The notes beneath the pieces are model-generated. The model worked only from the letters and a program-made list of their open reading frames with translations. It ran no database searches and had not been told where the DNA came from. A program made the translations under genes and the position numbers. Positions 1-8,330 of a stretch of 64,000 bases of DNA are shown one piece after another; the stretch's first letter is position 1, and each line of letters opens with the position of its first letter. The stretch is from the NCBI RefSeq assembly GCF_003002815.1, contig NZ_PVTF01000002.1, forward strand, positions 62,001 to 126,000. The letters run 5' to 3'. The DNA comes from Umezawaea tangerina. GTDB lineage: Bacteria > Actinomycetota > Actinomycetes > Mycobacteriales > Pseudonocardiaceae.

Positions 1-431
1 GTCCGGCGCGGCAGGTGGACGCTGACCACCAGGTCGGAGTCGGCGGCGACGGACAGCGCCACGGGGTCGCTGAGCAGCGGCGCCCCCGGTGGCACGGTGG
101 CCGACGCGCGCCCGCCGAACGTGAGCCGCCGGTCGGTGCGCGGGTCGACCGACGACGTCGTCCCGGCGCGGCGGGCCACGTGCGCCTCGCCGATCACCAG
201 CGGCTGGGTGCCGAACTCGTTGGACAGCCGCACCCGCAGGCCGCCACCGCCCACCGAGAGGTGGACGACCTGCCGCAGCGTCTGGTCCTCGAACGCCGTC
301 GTGTCCGAGGCGGGCACGGTCGTGGGCGAGGTCCCCCACGCACCGACCCACGACCGGTGCGGGGTCGCGGACGCCTGCGGCGCGCACAGCAGCAGCGCCG
401 CCGCCGCGACGGCGGCCAACCCCCGCTTCAC
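1..431 (-). CDS. SGNH/GDSL-family secreted esterase, N-terminal part (cut by window edge)
   Basis: Only the first ~143 residues lie in the window. They begin with a signal peptide (MKRGLAAVAAAALLLCAPQASA) and continue with the WVGAWGTSP, LRQVVHLSVGG and RVRLSNEFG blocks typical of actinobacterial SGNH-hydrolase esterases related to rhamnogalacturonan/xylan acetylesterases. The catalytic Asp-His block would lie beyond base 1. The GTG start (431-429) overlaps the xylanase stop codon by 4 bp (GTGA), so the two genes are probably translated together and both products exported. A role in removing acetyl or other ester groups from hemicellulose is inferred from this coupling. Confidence 0.8.
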   Translation of the reverse strand, partial: MKRGLAAVAAAALLLCAPQASATPHRSWVGAWGTSPTTVPASDTTAFEDQTLRQVVHLSVGGGGLRVRLSNEFGTQPLVIGEAHVARRAGTTSSVDPRTDRRLTFGGRASATVPPGAPLLSDPVALSVAADSDLVVSVHLPRR

Positions 432-1552
432 CGGCGCGCCTTGTCCAAAGTGGACCGCAGCGCGTAGTAGGCGGGCTTGCGGGAGAAGTCGTCCCACATC
501 ACCGTCGCCGCGCCCTCGCCCTGGAAGAACACCGGCACCCAGGAGTACTTGTCGGTGAAGCCCCAGATCGTGAACGAGTCGCAGCCCTTGACGTTCAGGC
601 ACGCGGTGAGCGTGCGGGTGTAGTAGTCGGCCTGCTGCGCGAGCTGCGCCACGGTCGGCACACCGCCCTCGGGCAGGTCCATCCGCACGTCCAGCTCGGT
701 GATCGCGGTGCCGAGCCCCAGCGCGGAGAACCGCTTCAGGTTGGTCTCCAGGTCACCGGGGAACCCGTAGCGGATGCTCAGGTGCGCCTGCGCGGAGAAG
801 CCGTCCACGGGCACGTGCTCGGCGCGCAGCCGCTTGATCAGCGCCAGGTAGGCGTCGCTCTTGGCGTTCACGCTCTCGACGCCGTAGTCGTTGAAGAACA
901 GCTTGGCCTTCGGGTCGGCCTCGTGCGCCCAGCGGAACGCGTCGGCGATGACGCCGGGTCCCAGCTCGCGGAGCCAGATGTTGTCCGCGGTGCGCAGCTC
1001 GCCGGTGTCGGTGAAGATCTCGTTGGCCACGTCCCACTGCAGGATGCGGCCCTTGTAGCGGCCGACGACCGTCTTGATGTGGTCGCGCAGGATCGAGCGC
1101 AGCTGGTCGGGCGTGAAGTCGCCCTGCTCCAGCCACGCCGGGTTCTGGCTGTGCCACAACAGGGTGTGCCCGCGCACGACCTGGTCGTGCTGCCGGGCGA
1201 ACCTGACGATGGCGTCGGCCATGCCGAAGTTGTAGCGGCCCTGCTCCGGGTGGACGTACTCCCACTTCATCTGGTTCTCGGCGGACACCGAGCCGAACTC
1301 GGCGCCGAGCACCTTGCGGTAGGGCAGGTCCGAGGTGAACGGGTCGGGGTAGGGCTGGCTCTCGTGGTGCCCGCCGCCCGCGACGGCGGTCCCGATGTGG
1401 AACCCCTTCGGGGCGGCGCGGCGCAGGGTGTTCTTCCCGGCGTGGCCGGGCGACCGGTCGTCGACACCGGGCGCGGCCGAGGTCGCGGGCGTCAGCGGGA
1501 CCGTCAGTGCCACGGCGGCGAGCACCGCGGTGGCCAGGCGGGTCGGCTTCAT
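428..1552 (-). CDS. secreted GH10 endo-1,4-beta-xylanase
   Basis: 374-residue glycoside hydrolase family 10 enzyme that cleaves the beta-1,4-xylan backbone outside the cell. The ATG at 1552 is chosen because AAGGAG lies about 10 bp upstream and a signal peptide (MKPTRLATAVLAAVALTVPL) follows; the open frame runs further upstream without such signals. The acid/base Glu178 sits in WDVANEIF and the nucleophile Glu286 in ITELDVRM. GH10 hallmarks ENQMKWEYVHP, RGHTLLWHSQNP and FNDYG are present. There is no carbohydrate-binding module, so this is a single-domain enzyme. It is followed by the SGNH esterase with a 4-bp overlap. A CGAAA-N-TTTCG operator lies 33 bp before the start. Confidence 0.95.
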   Translation of the reverse strand: MKPTRLATAVLAAVALTVPLTPATSAAPGVDDRSPGHAGKNTLRRAAPKGFHIGTAVAGGGHHESQPYPDPFTSDLPYRKVLGAEFGSVSAENQMKWEYVHPEQGRYNFGMADAIVRFARQHDQVVRGHTLLWHSQNPAWLEQGDFTPDQLRSILRDHIKTVVGRYKGRILQWDVANEIFTDTGELRTADNIWLRELGPGVIADAFRWAHEADPKAKLFFNDYGVESVNAKSDAYLALIKRLRAEHVPVDGFSAQAHLSIRYGFPGDLETNLKRFSALGLGTAITELDVRMDLPEGGVPTVAQLAQQADYYTRTLTACLNVKGCDSFTIWGFTDKYSWVPVFFQGEGAATVMWDDFSRKPAYYALRSTLDKARR

Positions 1553-1584
1553 CAGGCTCTCGCTCCTTTGCGACGGCTTGATTC

Positions 1585-1617
1585 CGAAACTTTCGACCGT
1601 ACAGGTGAAATGTTTCG
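1585..1617. promoter_or_regulatory. LacI-type operators in the xylanase promoter
   Basis: CGAAACTTTCG (1585-1595) is a perfect odd-centred palindrome CGAAA-N-TTTCG. A second, weaker copy GAAATGTTTCG lies at 1607-1617. CGAA-N-TTCG repeats are known regulatory elements of Streptomyces xylanase genes. Very similar sites lie at 28451-28483 and 28650-28662. Function here is inferred. Confidence 0.65.
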
Positions 1618-1723
1618 GTACGCCGGACCTTAAAAGGACAGCCGCGTCACCGTCAAGGGTCGCCAAAGCCGGCGAGGCCACCGAGGACCCGCCGTGGAAG
1701 ACCTACCAGGGGCTACCGCGTTC

Positions 1724-2699
1724 TCAGACCGCCACGCTGCTGCGGCGCACCGTGAGCCCGACCGGGACGCGGGCGCGGCCGACACCGCGGGACGCGGGTT
1801 CCAGCAGCACCATCGTCGCCGACGCCGCCAGCCGCTCCACCGGGCTCGCCACCGACGTCAGCGGGACGCTGGCCGACGAGGCGAGCACGCTGTCGTCGAA
1901 CCCCACCACGGCCACGTCGTCGGGTACCCGACGACCGGACTCGGCCGCCGCCTGGAGCACCGCCGAGGCGGTCAGGTCGCAGGCGGCGAAGACCGCGTCC
2001 ACGTCCGGGTGCCCGGCGAACAGCTCACGGGCCGCCCGCAGCGCCGTCGGACGGGTGAAGTCGCCCTCCAGCGACACCGGCTCCAGCCCGACCTCCGCCA
2101 TCGCCTCCAGGTACCCGGTCCGCCGGTCCACCGCGCACGGGTTGTCCACCGGGCCGTGCACGGCCGCGATCCTCCGGCGGCCGCTGTCGAGCAGGTGCCG
2201 CACCGCCATCCGCACCCCGGCCGCGTTGTCCGGCTCGAAGAACGGCACGCGCGGGGCCGACCGCCCCATCGACACCACCCGGCCGTCGCGCCGCAACCGC
2301 GCCGCCAGGTCGGCGTGGACGTTGACCAGCAGCGTCCCGAGTGGACGGGTGTCGGCGGTCAGCAGCCGCGCCGTCCCGGCGCGCGTCACCAGCTTCACGC
2401 GCAGCTGGACCTCGTTGCGCGCCAGCACTTCCACCCCCCCCGGAGATGACCCGCGAGTAGTGCGGGTTCGCGCTCAGCGCCCGCGGGTCGTCGTCCACGA
2501 TCACCAGGTCCACCACGTCCGCCTGCCCGGACACCAGCGCCCGCGCGCCCAGGTGCGGCTGGTACCCGGTCTCCGCGATGATCCCCCGCACCCACTCGCG
2601 CACCGGTGGCGCCACCCCCGGCTGGTTGTTCACCACTCGCGACACGGTGGCACGGGACACGGCCGCGGCCCTGGCGACGTCTTCCAAGGTCGGCCTCAT
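1724..2699 (-). pseudogene. LacI-family repressor, frameshifted at a G8 tract
   Basis: The N-terminal frame starts at ATG 2699 with a LacI helix-turn-helix (MRPTLEDVARAAAVSRATVSRVVNNQPG) and runs to HYSRVISGG. The ligand-binding domain then continues in another frame from VEVLARNEV to a normal C-terminus (1724). The switch occurs at eight consecutive C on the plus strand (2434-2441, G8 in the message). Seven or ten G would restore one continuous ~325-residue LacI protein, so a +1 slip explains everything. Either a sequencing error, a real null mutation, or a slippery tract that toggles the repressor. It lies directly upstream of the xylanase on the same strand. An inverted repeat TTGGATGCCAA (2709-2719) overlaps its leader. 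Confidence 0.85.
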
Positions 2700-2801
2700 C
2701 GGCACACCTTGGATGCCAACGACTTCCGGGTGCGCGGGGTTTACCGGACCCCGACGACGGCAGCGGGTCCGCCGATCGGGCGGCGGACCCACCCCGAGCC
2801 G

Positions 2802-4166
2802 TCAGCGCGCCTCGGTCGACTCGATCCCCTTGATCCGCCCCTCGCGGAACGCGTCCACGAACAGCCGGTGGTCCTCGCGGGTCTGCGCGGCGTAGCGCAG
2901 GGCGAACTCGACGACCGAGTCGGCGAACTCGGTGTCGCGGTCGCCGATCGCGGCGGCGATGGCCTCCTCGCACTGGAAGTCGACCAGCGTCTGCTCGGAG
3001 TCGGAGTCGGCGACGCAGTGCATCTTCGCGGTCGCCCGGCCGAGATAACCCAGCACCGGCAGCATGTCCGCGGGCTCGGTGAGGTCCGACCAGTCCAGAT
3101 CCGAGACGTACGGGGACAATTCGGACACCACGTACCCCACGCCGTCGATCTCGGTGTGCCCGAGCCACGGGTCGGCGTGCGCCTGCAACGCCCGCTGCGA
3201 CACGGCGGTGCGGTGGCCGTGGTCGGTGAAGTACTCGCGGATGTGCTCGTCGCGCACGATCCGGCTGGGGGCGGCCACGTTCGCCTGCTTCATCGACAGG
3301 ACGACGTCGTTCTCCAACGCCTGGGTGCGACCCTCGACCAGGACGTTGTACGCGGGCAGCCCGGCCGAGCCGATGCCGAAACCGCTGCGCCCCACCACGT
3401 CCTTGACGGCGTAGGTGAGGCTGCTGCTCGCCTTCTTGCCGGAGGGGATGGTGTCCAGGTAGCCGGCGAACGCCCGCTCGACGGCCGCGCGCTCCTCGTC
3501 GCCCAGCTCCCGCACGCCCGCGCGGTCGCGGCGGAACCGCCGCTCGTAGTCGACGATGACCGTGGTGTCGTCCAGCAGCTCGACCCTGGTGGCCAGCCGC
3601 GCCTGCAGCAGGACCTGGTGCAGCGCGCCCTCCGTGCTGTCGAGCCGGAGGCTGAACAGCTCGTCGTTCGGGTTCTCCGCGAAGGACCGGACCTGGTTGA
3701 CGTAGGCGGTGACGTAGGTGCGGACGAGCTCCTCGATGATCCGGTCCGACAACGCCTTGCGCCAGCCGAGCAGCGCCATGCTCGCCGCGAACCGCCGCAC
3801 GTCCCACGTGAACGACCCGAGGTAGGCCTCGTCGAAGTCGTTGACGTCGAACACCAGGGTGCCCTCGGCGTCCATGTAGGTCCCGAAGTTCTCGGCGTGC
3901 AGGTCGCCCTGGATCCACACCCGACTTGTCCGCTCGTCGGCCCATTTGTCGGGTTCCTGAGCCATGTCCGCGTAGAACAGGCACGCGCTCCCGCGGTAGA
4001 ACGCCCACGGCTCGGCCGCCATCTTCCGGAACTTGGCCCGGAAAGCGGCCGGGTCGGCCGACATCAGGTCCTCGAACGCGTCCTCGAGGACGGCGACGAT
4101 GCGATCGCCTCGATCAGTCAAGGCAGTGCCCCTTTCATCGAGCGGACCTCCCCGCTCCACGTCCAA
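2802..4166 (-). CDS. DUF2252 family protein (kinase-like fold)
   Basis: 454 residues. Matches the DUF2252 family: WAFYRGSACLFYADM, then IQGDLHAENFG and VFDVNDFDEAYLGSFTWDVRRFAAS. The GDLHxENFG...DFDE pair resembles the catalytic loop and metal-binding motif of aminoglycoside-phosphotransferase-like kinases, so a phosphotransferase fold is likely; no substrate is known. The start is uncertain: ATG at 4166 has no clear ribosome site, whereas a TTG at 4121 is preceded by AAAGGGG at suitable distance. No operon partner: the next minus-strand gene upstream starts at 4596. Confidence 0.85.
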   Translation of the reverse strand: MDVERGGPLDERGTALTDRGDRIVAVLEDAFEDLMSADPAAFRAKFRKMAAEPWAFYRGSACLFYADMAQEPDKWADERTSRVWIQGDLHAENFGTYMDAEGTLVFDVNDFDEAYLGSFTWDVRRFAASMALLGWRKALSDRIIEELVRTYVTAYVNQVRSFAENPNDELFSLRLDSTEGALHQVLLQARLATRVELLDDTTVIVDYERRFRRDRAGVRELGDEERAAVERAFAGYLDTIPSGKKASSSLTYAVKDVVGRSGFGIGSAGLPAYNVLVEGRTQALENDVVLSMKQANVAAPSRIVRDEHIREYFTDHGHRTAVSQRALQAHADPWLGHTEIDGVGYVVSELSPYVSDLDWSDLTEPADMLPVLGYLGRATAKMHCVADSDSEQTLVDFQCEEAIAAAIGDRDTEFADSVVEFALRYAAQTREDHRLFVDAFREGRIKGIESTEAR

Positions 4167-4233
4167 GACGCCCCGGACGGCACTCCGGTTCCCTCGTGGA
4201 CGGTCGTCCGTTCAGCAGGGGCAGATCACATCA

Positions 4234-4596
4234 TCACCTCGCGGGCGCCCCGACGGCGGCCCGGCGTCGTCGCGGCGCGGTCGCGGTCGCCGCGCACGGG
4301 CACCCGGTGCACGCGGGCTGGTGCACCACCCGCGGGGTGAACGTGCGCCAGTTGCGGAACTGGATGGCCCCGAACCAGAGCGCGGACGCGGCGAGCCCGG
4401 TCAGCCCGGTCACGATCCCCAGCATGATCCACATCACCTGGGTGCCCAGCCCGATCACCCACCCCACGCGGTGGTCGCGCGCCAGGTAGGTGCCGCAGCC
4501 ACCCACGATCGGCAGGACCCAACTCAACACCACGACCCAGTTCATGATCGTGAGCTTGCGCCGCCCCGGCCGACCTTTCCGCGTCACACGACCCAT
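4234..4596 (-). CDS. small membrane protein of unknown function
   Basis: 120 residues with three probable membrane segments: MNWVVVLSWVLPIVGGCGTYLA, VGWVIGLGTQVMWIMLGIVTGL and GLAASALWFGAIQF. The C-terminal tail is basic, with a CTGCPC cysteine cluster followed by RRRRA. The ORF begins with MGRVTRKGRPGRRK; a start at the internal ATG before NWVVV (residue 18) is also possible. No family recognised. The Cys pair could bind a metal or form a disulfide, but this is speculation. Confidence 0.55.
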   Translation of the reverse strand: MGRVTRKGRPGRRKLTIMNWVVVLSWVLPIVGGCGTYLARDHRVGWVIGLGTQVMWIMLGIVTGLTGLAASALWFGAIQFRNWRTFTPRVVHQPACTGCPCAATATAPRRRRAAVGAPAR

Positions 4597-4635
4597 ACCG
4601 GGTGATCTCCGACCACACCTTCGGGACCCCGGAGG

Positions 4636-5682
4636 TCACGCGGGCGCCGGGCACGCGCGCTCCGGCACCGCGAAGCGGCGCCCGCACACCGCGTCCGGTG
4701 ACCTGTCGAGCAGCAGGCGCAACGCCACGTCGACCCGCAGGGCGTCACCTCCGGCCAACCGCGGCAGCTCGGCGGTCCGGTCGGCGACCGTCGCGGCGAC
4801 GAACCGGTAGACCTCCTGCGGCGGGCACGACCGGAACTCCGCGGGCCGGTGGTGCTCGACCGAGTCGCAGATGACCGCGCCCGCGTTCGCCACCACGTCC
4901 GGCACGCACAGCACGCCGCGCGCGACCAGCCGCCGTTCGACCGCACGGCTGGTGAACGGGCAGTTCGCGCCGCTCACCACGACCCGGCAGCGCAGCCGGT
5001 CCGCGACGCGCTCGTCGACCACGCCGGAGGCCGAGCAGAGCACCAGCACGTCCACCGGCCGGTCCCACCAGGCCGCCGCGGGCGGCAGCGCGGTGCAGCC
5101 GGGCACCGGCCGTGCCGACGGGTCGTGGTCGTAGGTGGTGCCCCGGCCGCCGTCCCCGGCGAGCATCGCGGCCACCGACGCGCCGGTCTTCCCGACGCCG
5201 TGCACCAGGAACGCCCTCCCCGCGACCGGTCCGCCCACGGCCTGGCGGACGGCGGCGACCACGCCGTGGGTGGTGGCCAGACCGGCGTCCACGGCGGCCA
5301 GCACGTACGGCGAGAACCCGGCCAGCACCCGCATGTCGGCGTCGGTGGTGTTCATGTCGCAGCCCGTGTACAGCCTGCCGCCTTGGCTGTTGAGGACGTC
5401 CCCCACCGCACGCGGCAGCGCGCCCCGGTCGACCGTCGTGGGGTCCGCGCTCGCGGTCAGCTTCGCCCCGGAGAACCCGGTGGCGTAGAGGGTGTGCTTG
5501 AGCGTCATCCGGCGGGCCAGCCGCACGCCGTCGCCGAGCGCGCGGTGCTCGCTGCCGTAGGCCAGCAGCCGCAGCCCGCCGTTGGCCGGACCGGCGTCCA
5601 GGGCGCGGTCGCGCACCACGAAGAGCACCACCCCCTCGTCGGTCCGGACGCGCTCGACCAGGTGCCGCCCGGTCACCGCCAC
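4636..5682 (-). CDS. Glu/Leu/Phe/Val-type amino-acid dehydrogenase
   Basis: About 348 residues. Family signs: RLLAYGSEHRALGDGVRLA, MTLKHTLYATGFSGAK (the two lysine-containing blocks that bind and deaminate the amino acid), a CDMNTTDADM block, a dinucleotide-binding VHGVGKTG and DVVANAGAVI. Such enzymes deaminate a branched or aromatic amino acid to the 2-oxo acid with NAD. The gene is directly downstream of a decayed FAD oxidase; the GTG at 5682 overlaps that gene by 10 bp, and a GTG at 5676 would give the usual GTGA overlap. The first Lys block reads FSGAK rather than GGAK, so substrate preference cannot be predicted. Confidence 0.8.
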   Translation of the reverse strand: MAVTGRHLVERVRTDEGVVLFVVRDRALDAGPANGGLRLLAYGSEHRALGDGVRLARRMTLKHTLYATGFSGAKLTASADPTTVDRGALPRAVGDVLNSQGGRLYTGCDMNTTDADMRVLAGFSPYVLAAVDAGLATTHGVVAAVRQAVGGPVAGRAFLVHGVGKTGASVAAMLAGDGGRGTTYDHDPSARPVPGCTALPPAAAWWDRPVDVLVLCSASGVVDERVADRLRCRVVVSGANCPFTSRAVERRLVARGVLCVPDVVANAGAVICDSVEHHRPAEFRSCPPQEVYRFVAATVADRTAELPRLAGGDALRVDVALRLLLDRSPDAVCGRRFAVPERACPAPA

Positions 5683-6737
5683 GACCCGACCGCGGTGGGG
5701 CGCCACAGGTCCGGGCTCGACGCCGCCGTGGTGACGTCGTGGCCGGTGCGGCCCTCCAGGGCGAGGTCGACGCAGATCGCACCGAGCAGCGGGGCGATCT
5801 TGAACACCCAGCCGGTGACGCAGACGACGACGTCGGGGTGTCCCGGCACGAGGTCGACCAGGGTCTCGCGCGCCAGCAGACCGGGCGCGTCGGGACGGGT
5901 GAACAGTGAGCAGACGCACGCGGAGGCGTCGACGGGGGTCGGGTCCAGCCACGGCATGTGCCCGCGCACCCAGTCCCCGATCAGGGCGACGACCCCCTGG
6001 TCGGGCGGTCCAGGCCGGTCGTCCGGTTCGCGCCGGACAGCGCTCGGGTAGTTCGCGCCGACCCGCGCGAAGCCGGGGCGTTCCCAGGACAGCTCGGGGA
6101 ACCCGTAGTAGAGACCGGGATCGGTGCCGGTCGAGGCCTGGAAGTCGATCCACGTCGGCAGGTCCGCGGCCGGCGAGGTGGTGCGGAAGTAGGCCGAGAC
6201 CATGGTCCACGTCCTGGTGTCCAGCTCCAGACCCAGCAGCCGCAGCACCGAGTTGGTCTCCGGACCGGCGGCGATCACGAGCTTGGCCGCGTGGACGGTG
6301 GTCCCGGCGTCGGTCTCGACGCGGACGCCGTCGGCACCGGCGCGGATCGCGGTGACCCGCTCCCCCTGCCGCAGCTCGACGTGCGGCGAGTCGCGGGCCG
6401 ACCGGTGCAACGCGCGCAGGGTCGCCTTCACGTCGGTGGCGGCGCCGTCGGGCTGCAGGAACCCCGTCCACCACGCCGGATGCCCGTGAAGCCGAACCGC
6501 CGGGTCACCTCGTGGGCGGTGAGGCGTTCGAACGGCACGTCCAGCTGGGCCATGATCCGTTGCACCGCGTCGATCCGCCCTTCCGCGCCGGGCGCGCGCG
6601 GGTCGCCGAACCACAGGCAGCCCGTGCGGGTGTTGAGCTCCTCGTCGGTCCCGGCCTGCAACCGGGCCCACAGCGGGAGGGAGGCGAGCACCAGCCGCGC
6701 CACCGCCGACGACGACCAGGTCGACAGGCCCGTGCAT
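5673..6737 (-). pseudogene. sarcosine-oxidase-like FAD amine oxidase, decayed
   Basis: The start (MHGPVDLVVVGGG) is the first strand of an FAD Rossmann fold, but the reading then switches frame near 6700 and jumps directly to ARLVLASLPLWARLQAGTDEEL, a block that lies ~50 residues further on in monomeric sarcosine oxidase/N-methyltryptophan oxidase relatives. The missing stretch holds the rest of the FAD-binding motif. A second single-base shift near 6485 returns to the first frame at HPAWWTGFLQPDGAATD, after which the protein is intact to residue FKIAPLLGAICVDLALEG. One internal deletion plus one 1-base deletion make a null allele. The downstream dehydrogenase may still be translated through the overlap. 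Confidence 0.8.
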
Positions 6738-6957
6738 CGGCGTCTCCTCACCGGGCGGGCTCGTCCGCGCGCCGCCTCAGAGGAATAGCGCGCGTGGTGG
6801 ACCCGCGGGCGTCCCGGACCGGCCGCTTCACCTGAAGGTGTCCGCTGTTCCGAGGGTCGCTCGCGATTCGTGGACGGCCCAGATCCGATTCGTTTTCGCG
6901 ATGCCGCGGGGAGAACTCCACCCTGACGGGGGATCGGGCGCCGAATAGCCTCGACGG

Positions 6958-7935
6958 GTGAAGATCCGCGCCGATGACCTCGTTCTGCACCTCAACGACT
7001 ACCACTTCATCCACCTGTACCGGAACGTCAACGCCGGCACGATCCACACCTCCACCGCACCGCACGTGGTGCTGCTCGACGAGTTCCGCGACTGGAACGG
7101 ACTGGCCGCCGCCGCGGCCGCGGCGAAGAAGGCGGACTTCACGTTCGGCGGGATCGAGTGGACCAGGAAGGGCAACGAGATCTTCCCGTCCGACGGCGGC
7201 AACGCGGTGGCGTTGAGCGGTCCGGACATCCAGACCCTGGTCTCCTTCCTCAACGACGACGTCGGGATCCCGGCCGGGAAGCGGACGAAGGACTTCGACA
7301 AGGCCCTCCTGCGCGTCGAGTCGATGCGCAAGGCGAAGGCCTCGAAGGAACTGGGCTTCCAGTGGCCCGCGAAGCTCCCCGGCGGCGTGCGCACCAAGGC
7401 GGGGAAGAGCGGGGCCACCAAGTCCGAGCACTTCGCGTGGGGCCCGAACGGCGCCGTCGAGTACCCGCACGTCCACCTCTTCCTCGACGCGCACGGGTTC
7501 GTGACGGAGGGCAGGGCCACCCTCGTGCCGGCGCACGGCACCTCGACAAAGCGCGGGTTCCCGCTCCTGAACGACCTCACCTTCGACCGCTCGACCGCGC
7601 TCGGGACCGACGACACCGCGCTGCTCGAACTGGAGAAGGTGATGAGGTCCGTCGTGTACGGCGAGGACTTCCAGGGCGGCCCCGCGAAACCCCAGGAGGA
7701 CGCTCCCGCCGAGCCCGTGCACGAGAACGCGGCCCACTACGAGTCGTTCGGGATCGCGTGGAACGTCCCCACCGCCTGGGTCGCGGCCGTCTTCCCGGAA
7801 TGCGGCATCGAACTGCACGAGCTGGGCGACTTCGGCCCCAAGGACCTCGTCCAGATGGCGAACCCGCCGGGCGGGAAGCCGCGGTTCACCGTGCCGGACT
7901 CGGCCTACGACAAGAGGGGCAACAGCGACTACTGA
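6958..7935 (+). CDS. hypothetical protein, 325 residues
   Basis: No family recognised. The GTG start at 6958 follows a 220-bp region without another gene. The protein is soluble, with no signal peptide or membrane segment, and more lysine-rich than its neighbours (AAAKKADF, RKAKASKELGFQW, RTKAGKSGATKSEHF). The C-terminal third contains EYPHVHLFLDAHGF, a His-rich patch, and an ESFGIAWNVPTAWVAAVFPECGIE block. GC-rich third positions and a hairpin terminator right after the stop support a real monocistronic gene. Confidence 0.7.
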   Translation: MKIRADDLVLHLNDYHFIHLYRNVNAGTIHTSTAPHVVLLDEFRDWNGLAAAAAAAKKADFTFGGIEWTRKGNEIFPSDGGNAVALSGPDIQTLVSFLNDDVGIPAGKRTKDFDKALLRVESMRKAKASKELGFQWPAKLPGGVRTKAGKSGATKSEHFAWGPNGAVEYPHVHLFLDAHGFVTEGRATLVPAHGTSTKRGFPLLNDLTFDRSTALGTDDTALLELEKVMRSVVYGEDFQGGPAKPQEDAPAEPVHENAAHYESFGIAWNVPTAWVAAVFPECGIELHELGDFGPKDLVQMANPPGGKPRFTVPDSAYDKRGNSDY

Positions 7936-7942
7936 CCGCTCC

Positions 7943-7967
7943 GGGGAGGACCCCGCTGGTCCTCCCC
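7943..7967. terminator. bidirectional hairpin between convergent genes
   Basis: GGGGAGGACC (7943-7952), loop CCGCT, GGTCCTCCCC (7958-7967): a perfect 10-bp stem between the stops of the 6958 and 7981 genes. It has no U-tract, as is usual in high-GC actinomycetes. Confidence 0.75.
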
Positions 7968-7980
7968 GACCCCGGTGGCC

Positions 7981-8244
7981 TCACTCCCCCGCGATCACGT
8001 CCGCGAGCGCCGCCGACCGGGGCGCGAAGACGTCGAGGACGCCGACGGCCCGCAGCGCCGGGACCAGGCGGCGCAGCTCGGCCAGGACGCCGTCGTGCTC
8101 GGGCGAGCCGGGCCGGAGGTCGTCGAGGCGCTTGGCGTTGGCGACGAACGCCGCGACGCTGCCCTTGCGGACCTCGACGCCGTTCAGGACACCGAAGTCC
8201 ACGCCGTCGGGCAGGACGTCCTCGGGACGAACGGGCTCGGTCAT
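7981..8244 (-). CDS. small conserved-looking protein divergent from MarR
   Basis: 87 residues, mainly helical and acidic (MTEPVRPEDVLPDGVDFGVLNG...). ATG at 8244 is fixed by GGTGAGGAGG 7 bp upstream. No known domain recognised. It shares a 60-bp promoter region with the marR gene, and a perfect palindrome (8262-8282) overlaps that region, so it is probably the regulated target of MarR. Confidence 0.7.
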   Translation of the reverse strand: MTEPVRPEDVLPDGVDFGVLNGVEVRKGSVAAFVANAKRLDDLRPGSPEHDGVLAELRRLVPALRAVGVLDVFAPRSAALADVIAGE

Positions 8245-8261
8245 GGCTGCCTCCTCACCAA

Positions 8262-8320
8262 GTGCGTGTAATCTACACGCACCTTGACGGTAGCAGGAGG
8301 TGCGTGTGGATTGCACGTAC
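8262..8320. promoter_or_regulatory. two MarR-type operators in the divergent promoter
   Basis: Site 1 (8262-8282) is a perfect inverted repeat GTGCGTGTA-ATC-TACACGCAC (9+3+9). Site 2 (8300-8320) has the same 21-bp layout, GTGCGTGTG-GAT-TGCACGTAC, with three arm mismatches. Both start with GTGCGTGT and their starts are 38 bp apart. Size and placement fit a MarR dimer repressing both divergent genes. Confidence 0.8.
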
Positions 8321-8330
8321 CCTGGGTCAC

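Noticed and set aside
1395-4340. 981-codon plus-strand open frame
   Set aside because: Shadow of the GH10, LacI and DUF2252 genes; high GC content removes stop codons in the complementary phase.
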